A DNA stretch of 10,122 nt from assembly GCA_040902925.1 (NCBI GenBank), contig JBBDWJ010000383.1, positions 1 to 10,122 of the forward strand, read 5' to 3'. Origin of the DNA: JBBDWJ01 sp040902925. Its GTDB lineage: Bacteria > Acidobacteriota > Terriglobia > Bryobacterales > UBA6623. The position numbers were made by a program, and so were the translations under genes. The notes under the pieces are model-generated. The model was not told the origin of the DNA and made no database searches. It was given only the letters and a program-made list of their open reading frames with translations. Below, piece by piece: positions 5,721 through 10,122 of the stretch (its first letter is position 1; every line of letters begins with the position of its first letter).

Positions 5721-6989
5721 TCAGACGATGAGATCCTTGAGCTGTTTGACGCCGCGAATCGCGCGTTCGACGTGATCCATCGTGTTGTAGATGTGCGGGC
5801 AGAGCCGCAGGCCTCCCGAGGTGGAACCGGCGATGCCGTGCTCCTGATAAAGGCGGTCAAGCAATGGCTGGCGATTTTTTGCCGGCACTTCGATGATGCA
5901 GACGCCGCCGCTGAACTCCGGCGACTCGGGCGTCACGAGCTTGGCTCCGGCTTGCTTGAGCCCGGCCTTCAGCGCGGAGGCCAGCTCAACCATGCGCGCC
6001 TCAACGCGCGCCGGCGTGAGGACGTTGTGGAAGTCCGCCGTGGTTGCAACCGCCGCCAGCGCTGCGTCGTCACGCTGCCCAAGCGATTCGAATTTGCGCG
6101 CGCCGGCGACATCGGGGTCAGCGTCATCGCCCCAACCGGGGGCAACGACGTTGGGCCAGATTTCGGGGATACGCTCTTTCTTCACATACAGCAGGCCGAC
6201 TTCCTTGGGACCGCTGAACCATTTGTGGGTGCTGGCGGCGTAGGAGTCGCAGTCGAGCTCGCGAAGATTGATGTCGAGCGCGCCCCAGCTCTGCGCGCCG
6301 TCGAGGTGCAGGTGAATCCCGCGGCTGCGGGCTAGCGCGGCCAGCTCGCGCGCCGGAAGGCGCAGGCCGCTGGCGCTCGAAACGTGCGTGATCGACAGGA
6401 CCCGCGTCTTGGGCGTGAGCGCTTTCTCGAATGCATCGACCAGCTCGGCTTTGCTTTTGGGATGGCGCGGCAGGCTGACGCGCTTGACGACGAGCCCGTA
6501 TCGAGCGGCGCGCACGTCCCAGGCGACGTTGTTGGTGGGGTGGTTCTCTTCCCACAATACGATTTCGTCGCCCGCCTTGAGCGCCAAGCCGTTATTGATG
6601 GTGTTGTTGCCTTCGCTGGTGTTGCGCACGAGCGCAATCTCATCGGGGGTGACGCCGAGCTGCGCCGCTACCTTCGAGCGCGCCTCCTCCAGCGTTTGCT
6701 TGAACTTCTCGCGGTTCTGGAACGAGCAGTCCACGTCGATGTCGCGCGTGACTTCGGCAACCCGCTGCGCCACGGCCTCGGGAGACGGGCACAAGTTCCC
6801 GGCGTTCATCGGAACCTTGTCTTCGCTGAACGCAAACTGGTAGCGAACCATCTGCCAATAGGCTTCCTCATTGTTGGCGGCGGCGAGCAAGGGCGACAGC
6901 TCGCCGAGAGTCCGGACGGCCACGGGAAGCAGCGCGGCGCCTACGCCGAGATTGCGCAGGAAAGAGCGGCGGGAGCGGCTGGGGTTCAT
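5721..6989 (-). CDS. Tat-exported class V aminotransferase (isopenicillin N epimerase-like)
   Basis: The 422-residue protein is a fold-type I, pyridoxal-phosphate-dependent enzyme of the class V aminotransferase/cysteine desulfurase superfamily. The PLP lysine is K256 in STHKWFSG. The cofactor aspartate is D230 in LHLDGAQSWG, SITHVSSASG (199-208) is the usual strand before it, and R395 in GLRLCPHIYNT is placed to bind a substrate carboxylate. Residues 1-37 form a Tat signal: SRRSFLRN followed by a hydrophobic stretch and a possible cleavage site at LLAAAN. The ATG at 6989 is chosen because AAGGAG (6996-7001) lies 6 bases upstream; an in-frame start 30 codons earlier would bury the Tat motif. 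TATCAT (7014-7009) is a possible -10 box. Such exported homologues are often named isopenicillin N epimerase, but the reaction is not known. It is convergent with the pentahaem cytochrome and followed by no same-strand partner. Confidence 0.9.
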   Translation of the reverse strand: MNPSRSRRSFLRNLGVGAALLPVAVRTLGELSPLLAAANNEEAYWQMVRYQFAFSEDKVPMNAGNLCPSPEAVAQRVAEVTRDIDVDCSFQNREKFKQTLEEARSKVAAQLGVTPDEIALVRNTSEGNNTINNGLALKAGDEIVLWEENHPTNNVAWDVRAARYGLVVKRVSLPRHPKSKAELVDAFEKALTPKTRVLSITHVSSASGLRLPARELAALARSRGIHLHLDGAQSWGALDINLRELDCDSYAASTHKWFSGPKEVGLLYVKKERIPEIWPNVVAPGWGDDADPDVAGARKFESLGQRDDAALAAVATTADFHNVLTPARVEARMVELASALKAGLKQAGAKLVTPESPEFSGGVCIIEVPAKNRQPLLDRLYQEHGIAGSTSGGLRLCPHIYNTMDHVERAIRGVKQLKDLIV

Positions 6990-6995
6990 GGGAAA

Positions 6996-7001
6996 CTCCT
7001 T
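6996..7001 (-). promoter_or_regulatory. Ribosome binding site that fixes the aminotransferase start
   Basis: On the minus strand AAGGAG lies 6 bases before the ATG at 6989. It decides in favour of this start, which leaves a proper Tat signal at the N-terminus, over the longer reading frame that begins near 7079. Confidence 0.75.
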
Positions 7002-7207
7002 GCTGCCAATGATAGCGCATGGGCGGCGGGGCTCAGTATGGCGACGGGTAGGCCATGCGGAATGAGGGTGTCGGGTCAAGCGGGCTCAACGAGTGACGAG
7101 CACCGCCATGACGCAGCAGCCGACGACTAGGCGGCGGCGACAACTTCTTCCTGGAAGGACGCCCCGCGACGAGGTGGGGGGCGCAGCGTTTGGTCCTGGT
7201 CCTTAAA

Positions 7208-7223
7208 GCACCGTGACCGGTGC
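7208..7223 (-). terminator. Hairpin just downstream of the FAH operon, possible terminator
   Basis: GCACCG (7208-7213) and CGGTGC (7218-7223) form a 6-bp GC-rich stem around a four-base loop. It starts 7 bases after the stop codon of the second FAH-family gene. On the minus strand it is followed by TTTAAGG, a short and imperfect T run. The position fits a transcription terminator for the operon; the weak T run lowers confidence. Confidence 0.5.
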
Positions 7224-7230
7224 AAACCCG

Positions 7231-8082
7231 CTAGCCGGCAACGACAGGGTTGCGCAAGATCCCGATGCCTTCGATTTCTACTTCGACCACGTCGCCGGGC
7301 TTCATGGCGCTGGTCGATCCCGGCGTCCCGGTGAAGATGACGTCCCCGGGCGTCAGCGTCACGTATTGACTCACGAAGCTGATGATCTCGGGCGGGCCGA
7401 AAATCAGGTCGCTGACAAGCTGCGTCTGCTTAACCTCGCCGTTGAGGCGAAGCTGAATGCGGGATTTGTTGTAATCGAGGCCGACGGCGATCGCCGGACC
7501 CATCGGGCCGAACGTGTCCGAACCCTTGGCGCGCCACCATTGGCGATCGGCGGGGTCGCCTTGACTGCCGCCCTGCCAGTTGCGCTCCGAGACATCGTTG
7601 CCGCAGGTATAGCCGAGCACGTAGTCGAGGGCGTTGTCCACGGAAACGTTGCGGGCGGTCTTGCCCATTACGATCACAAATTCCGCCTCGAAGTGAACGT
7701 CCTTCGAGTCGGGCGGAATCACGATGGGGCCTTCGGGGTCCTGCAGCGACGTCGTCGGCTTGAAGAACATCTCCGGCACCGTGGGCTTGGGCCGGCTGCC
7801 GAGGTGGCTGCCGTAGTTGAGGCCCACGGCCAGCACTTTAGGAGGGTCGCAAGGATAGCGCAGCTTCACTTCACTGAGCTTCACGGGGTCGCCGGCCGGC
7901 GTGCGGTCCCCGAACAGGTCGCCGCTGATCGGGCGGATTGTCTCGCCCTCGAGAATGCCGTACGAGGTCGCTCCAGCAAGCTCATATCGCACATAGCGGG
8001 TAACGGATTGCGCGCCAGACTGCGCCATAGCAACACCTCCGGCCGCGACGGCGGCCATAAAACTGCGACGGGTCGTCTTCAA
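7231..8082 (-). CDS. Tat-exported fumarylacetoacetate hydrolase-family protein, paralogue 1
   Basis: The 283-residue product has a Tat signal (TTRRSFMAAVAAGGVAMA, 3-20) followed by a complete FAH domain. Metal ligands appear as E132 and E134 in HFEAEFV and D163 in GNDVSERNW. KGSDTFGPMGP (186-196) and FTGTPGS (250-256) are the conserved loops that line the active site. FAH-family enzymes hydrolyse or decarboxylate beta-dicarbonyl compounds using Mg2+ or Mn2+ and are normally cytoplasmic. H93 in GLNYGSH is the lid histidine, but the glutamate usually three residues later is serine here. The start is TTG at 8082, supported by GGGGA nine bases upstream. The gene lies 31 bp after a close paralogue, clearly in one operon and derived by tandem duplication. 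Compared with it, this copy has extra residues (GGSQGDPADR, 171-180). The substrate is not predictable. Confidence 0.88.
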   Translation of the reverse strand: MKTTRRSFMAAVAAGGVAMAQSGAQSVTRYVRYELAGATSYGILEGETIRPISGDLFGDRTPAGDPVKLSEVKLRYPCDPPKVLAVGLNYGSHLGSRPKPTVPEMFFKPTTSLQDPEGPIVIPPDSKDVHFEAEFVIVMGKTARNVSVDNALDYVLGYTCGNDVSERNWQGGSQGDPADRQWWRAKGSDTFGPMGPAIAVGLDYNKSRIQLRLNGEVKQTQLVSDLIFGPPEIISFVSQYVTLTPGDVIFTGTPGSTSAMKPGDVVEVEIEGIGILRNPVVAG

Positions 8083-8113
8083 CAGATGACGTCCCCGGCA
8101 ACAAAACTCGCCA

Positions 8114-8959
8114 TCACGCGACCACGCGATTGCGCAGCACGCCGATGCCTTCGATCTCCACCTCGACCGTGTCGCCCGCCTTCATGGCGGCGGTTGTTCC
8201 CGGTGTGCCGGTATAGATCAGATCGCCCGGCTCGAGCGTTACGTAGTGGCTGATGAAACTCACCGTTTCGAGCGGTTTGTGAATCATCTCGTTGAGCACG
8301 GTTTCCTGTTTGACTTCGCCGTTGAGCCGCAAGAACATCTTCGCGTTCATGAAGTCAGACCCCACCGCGACACACGGACCAGCGGGGCCAAACGTCTCGC
8401 TGCCCTTGGCGCGCCACCATTGCAGATCGTTTTTCTGCCAATCGCGCTCGCTGACGTCGTTGCCACAGGTATATCCCAGGATGTGATCGGCGGCCTGCTC
8501 GGGCGATACTTTCTTGGCCAGCTTGCCGATCACGATAACCAGTTCGGCCTCGTAATGAACGTTCTGAGCGCCCGGCGGCAAGTCGATATCGCCCTCTGGA
8601 TTCTGCAAGCATGTAATCGGCTTGAAAAACGCCTCGGGATGGGGGTGCGCGGGCGCTTCCCCGCCGGCGTGGCTGCTGTAATTCTCCGCCAGCGCCAGGA
8701 TCTTCTTGGGCTGCGTAGGATACAACAGCTTCGCCTCCGAAGCGGCGAAGGGATCTCCGGCGGCCTGCTTGGCGCCGAACAAATCGCCCTCGATCGGCTG
8801 GATGTTCTCGCCGCGCAGAATGCCATAGGCGGTATTGCCCTGGCGCTCAAACCGCACGTAGCGGGTGATGCCGTCGTCTTCAACGGTCGGAGAAGAACAA
8901 CGCCAAGTGGCCAAGCCGGCCGTCAGCGTTGCTAGGAAAGTGCGTCGCGATGCTGTCAT
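8114..8959 (-). CDS. Tat-exported fumarylacetoacetate hydrolase-family protein, paralogue 2
   Basis: The 281-residue product parallels its neighbour throughout. It has a Tat-type N-terminus (SRRTFLATLTAGLATW, 4-19), metal ligands E137 and E139 in HYEAELV, D168 in GNDVSERDW, KGSETFGPAGP (185-195) and YTGTPGT (249-255), and the shared ending VEVEIEGIGVLRN. The lid histidine is H97 in ENYSSH; the residue three later is glycine, with a glutamate at 101. C21 after the Tat segment might suggest a lipoprotein, but TWRC is not a good lipobox. The start is ATG at 8959, with GAGG about 11 bases upstream in a short leader. It is the first gene of the two-gene operon. As the family is mostly intracellular, export of both copies points to a compound handled outside the cytoplasm, but this is inference. 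Confidence 0.9.
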   Translation of the reverse strand: MTASRRTFLATLTAGLATWRCSSPTVEDDGITRYVRFERQGNTAYGILRGENIQPIEGDLFGAKQAAGDPFAASEAKLLYPTQPKKILALAENYSSHAGGEAPAHPHPEAFFKPITCLQNPEGDIDLPPGAQNVHYEAELVIVIGKLAKKVSPEQAADHILGYTCGNDVSERDWQKNDLQWWRAKGSETFGPAGPCVAVGSDFMNAKMFLRLNGEVKQETVLNEMIHKPLETVSFISHYVTLEPGDLIYTGTPGTTAAMKAGDTVEVEIEGIGVLRNRVVA

Positions 8960-8987
8960 GACGAATTAGCCTCTACAGTTCCGAGCT

Positions 8988-8996
8988 AGTGTACCA
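8988..8996 (-). promoter_or_regulatory. Candidate extended -10 promoter of the FAH-family operon
   Basis: On the minus strand TGG-TACACT forms an extended -10 element (TG, one base, then TACACT matching four of six). It would start transcription near 8981, leaving a leader of about 22 bases with a GAGG ribosome binding site before the ATG at 8959. No good -35 box is seen, which is acceptable for extended -10 promoters. Confidence 0.4.
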
Positions 8997-9097
8997 AATT
9001 CCACTTCTTGCGTGCGTGTTTCAACCGAGGGTGGCAAAAGGCGACCCGGGTTGAGGGTGCGCCGCGAACCAACAGGTGACGGCGCGACTCGGACAAC

Positions 9098-9328
9098 TTA
9101 GTGGGCGCCTCGGGATTTACGCTGCACCGCCCACGAGATGGCGAAAACGAACCAAGCCAGGCCGGCGATCAAGTCGCGAGCGCTGACGCCGTGCAGCACA
9201 AAAAACGCGCCGATAACAAACTCAGTGGCGGCAACGTGCTCGCCGGCGAACAAGGCTATGAATTTTCCGGGCCCGTGCAGCTTGTTGGGAGTGACCGGCT
9301 CGCGATCGAACTCATAGAGTTGATCCAT
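9098..9328 (-). pseudogene. Remnant of a purine/cytosine-permease-like transporter (N-terminus joined to a short tail)
   Basis: The 76-residue peptide starts MDQLYEFDREPVTPNKLHGP and continues with FAGEHVAATEFVIGAFFV and GVSARDLIAGL. I recall this as the N-terminus of a large membrane transporter related to purine/cytosine permeases (NCS1-like) in acidobacteria and planctomycetes, normally about 450-500 residues with around 12 membrane helices. Here the frame passes straight from LIAGL into AWFVFAISWAVQRKSRGAH and stops. The end looks like a last membrane helix with a basic tail, so an in-frame internal deletion is possible. Methionines at 9361 and 9391 could be earlier starts, but the sequence before MDQLYEF does not look coding and no clear ribosome binding site precedes any of them. 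A small two-helix membrane protein is the alternative reading. Confidence 0.5.
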
Positions 9329-9586
9329 CTTGGACGCGAACCGGCTAAGATTGCTGGGCATACTGAATCGGGCCGCGAAATCCACCTCCATCAACTCGCG
9401 GCAGGGCGAGCGTCGCCGCGGACTTCCCGTGGCTGAGGTGTCAACGTAGCGCAACTCCAGGCAAGCAAGATTGTCGATGCCGGAACTACACTTCGTCAAG
9501 AGAATCGCTGGAGTCGAGCCAAAGATACGCTGCTGTTTCGGACTGCGGAACGCAGACGCTGCGCGTAGGTCACGCGCATAGGGCAA

Positions 9587-9898
9587 ACATCCCTACCGGC
9601 GCGAACCCGACGCGGCGCGTCGCGTACGGATCGCGCCCGAGTAGGCGTTCGCGTTCCGCAGCCGGCGTCCCCGGTAGGGGTGCGCCAGCCACCACCGATC
9701 CCGATCCAGGCCGCCGTGGCCGTTGGACGTAGCTGCTGGAATCAAGACTGCCGTAGCTGCTGGAAGGTCGAGGACTCCGCCCACTCCCGGAGTTCGGAGC
9801 CGCAACACGGAATCTGCGGCATGACATAGAATGATAAAAGCCTGCCCTCGCCGGATCGCAGCGCGTCCAAAACGCCGTGATCCAAACAGCGCAACCGC
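9587..9898. other. 312-bp gene-free stretch before tRNA-Ser
   Basis: I see no real gene here. The minus-strand frame open across it runs antisense through the tRNA and is a known kind of false protein. The stretch holds a 13-bp direct repeat (CGTAGCTGCTGGA at 9728-9740 and 9752-9764) and a TAGAAT box (9827-9832) that could be the -10 element of the tRNA promoter, about 65 bases before the mature 5' end. No matching -35 box is convincing. Confidence 0.5.
9728..9764. repeat. Pair of 13-bp direct repeats
   Basis: CGTAGCTGCTGGA occurs at 9728-9740 and again at 9752-9764, so the copies recur every 24 bp. Only two copies exist, so this is neither a CRISPR array nor a long tandem repeat. It may be a small duplication or a paired protein-binding site. 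Confidence 0.55.
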
Positions 9899-9988
9899 GG
9901 AGAGATGGCCGAGTGGTTGAAGGCGCACGCTTGGAAAGCGTGTGTAGGGGAAACTCTACCGAGGGTTCGAATCCCTCTCTCTCCGCCA
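9899..9988 (+). tRNA. tRNA-Ser (anticodon GGA)
   Basis: All arms can be folded. The acceptor stem is GGAGAGA (9899-9905) with TCTCTCC (9978-9984). The anticodon stem CACGC/GCGTG encloses the loop TTGGAAA, with anticodon GGA at 9933-9935, which reads serine codons UCC and UCU. A long class II variable arm (about 9942-9960, with TAGGG and CTCTA pairing) is typical of tRNA-Ser. The T arm is GAGGG-TTCGAAT-CCCTC (9961-9977). The discriminator is G9985 and the CCA end is encoded (9986-9988). It stands alone; no other RNA gene is adjacent. Confidence 0.97.
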
Positions 9989-10078
9989 AATAAAATCAAC
10001 AACTTACAAGCATCGCAGCATTGTTTTTGGGCAATGAATCAAGACTTCGATCTCTCTCCGTGTTTCCCCCTAGTGTAG

Positions 10079-10099
10079 TGTCCAACAAATAGATGGACA
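10079..10099. repeat. Inverted repeat TGTCCA-N9-TGGACA at the window edge
   Basis: TGTCCA (10079-10084) and TGGACA (10094-10099) are perfect inverted 6-bp arms separated by nine AT-rich bases. They lie 91 bp downstream of the tRNA-Ser in DNA that is clearly richer in A and T than the rest of the window. The element could be an operator or part of the end of a mobile element whose body lies beyond the window. Confidence 0.4.
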
Positions 10100-10122
10100 A
10101 AAGAACAGGGTTGCCGTATACT

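Noticed and set aside
6384..7130. Plus-strand open frame of 248 codons
   Set aside because: It is antisense to the aminotransferase, whose catalytic residues and Tat signal are clear.
7160..7183. CGCCCC/GGGGCG stem upstream of the aminotransferase gene
   Set aside because: It is a short GC stem with a 12-base loop and no T run on either strand; likely chance.
7213..8253. Plus-strand open frame of 346 codons
   Set aside because: It lies opposite the FAH-family genes, which have intact motifs. The plus-strand peptide is an antisense artefact of high-GC codon use.
9728..9764. Considered as a CRISPR array fragment
   Set aside because: There are only two 13-bp copies spaced 11 bp apart, without array-like repeat or spacer lengths.
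9570..9989. Minus-strand open frame of 139 codons starting MAEREGFEPS, with an overlapping frame containing GERGIRTLG
   Set aside because: It is the antisense translation of the tRNA-Ser gene. Peptides of the EREGFEPS and GIRTLG kind are well-known false proteins in databases.
10019..10036. CATTG/CAATG hairpin after the tRNA
   Set aside because: A 5-bp AT-rich stem with the T run inside the loop does not have the form of a terminator.

Overview
The window looks like chromosomal DNA of a high-GC bacterium, most likely a soil acidobacterium of the Bryobacterales/Solibacter kind. This is inferred from gene content, not from a marker gene: an ASPIC/UnbV-type protein next to a multihaem cytochrome, several Tat-exported enzymes, and a split ligase/polymerase pair for DNA end joining. 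No rRNA or ribosomal protein gene is present to confirm it.

Layout. Positions 2-202 (+) are the C-terminal end of an ASPIC/UnbV (CRTAC1-like) protein, followed by a seven-haem secreted cytochrome c (254-1402, +). A small orphan gene of unknown function (1409-1948, -) converges on it with only 6 bp between the stops. A 432-bp gene-free stretch (1949-2380) holds two perfect palindromes and a terminator-like hairpin. Next comes an ATP-dependent DNA ligase of the LigC/LigD type (2381-3466, +), convergent with a stand-alone LigD-type primase-polymerase (3519-4814, -). Together these two could do the gap-filling and sealing steps of bacterial non-homologous end joining; Ku is not in the window. A five-haem cytochrome resembling the ActA subunit of alternative complex III follows (5065-5598, +).

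The right half is mostly on the minus strand. It has a Tat-exported class V aminotransferase (5721-6989) and a two-gene operon of Tat-exported fumarylacetoacetate-hydrolase-family paralogues (8114-8959, then 7231-8082) with a candidate extended -10 promoter and a downstream hairpin. A short remnant (9098-9328) resembles the N-terminus of a purine/cytosine-permease-like transporter. A tRNA-Ser(GGA) with encoded CCA (9899-9988, +) is followed by visibly AT-richer DNA with an inverted repeat at the window edge.

How the genes may work together: the two cytochromes belong to the extracytoplasmic electron-transfer repertoire, the ligase and polymerase form a probable DNA repair pair, and the Tat enzymes look like extracytoplasmic catabolic enzymes whose substrates cannot be read from sequence. 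I see no clearly new multi-gene system. The points most worth a second look are the convergent ligase/polymerase pair with possibly leaderless starts, the twin exported FAH paralogues that lack the usual lid glutamate, the permease remnant, and the structured intergenic region at 1949-2380.
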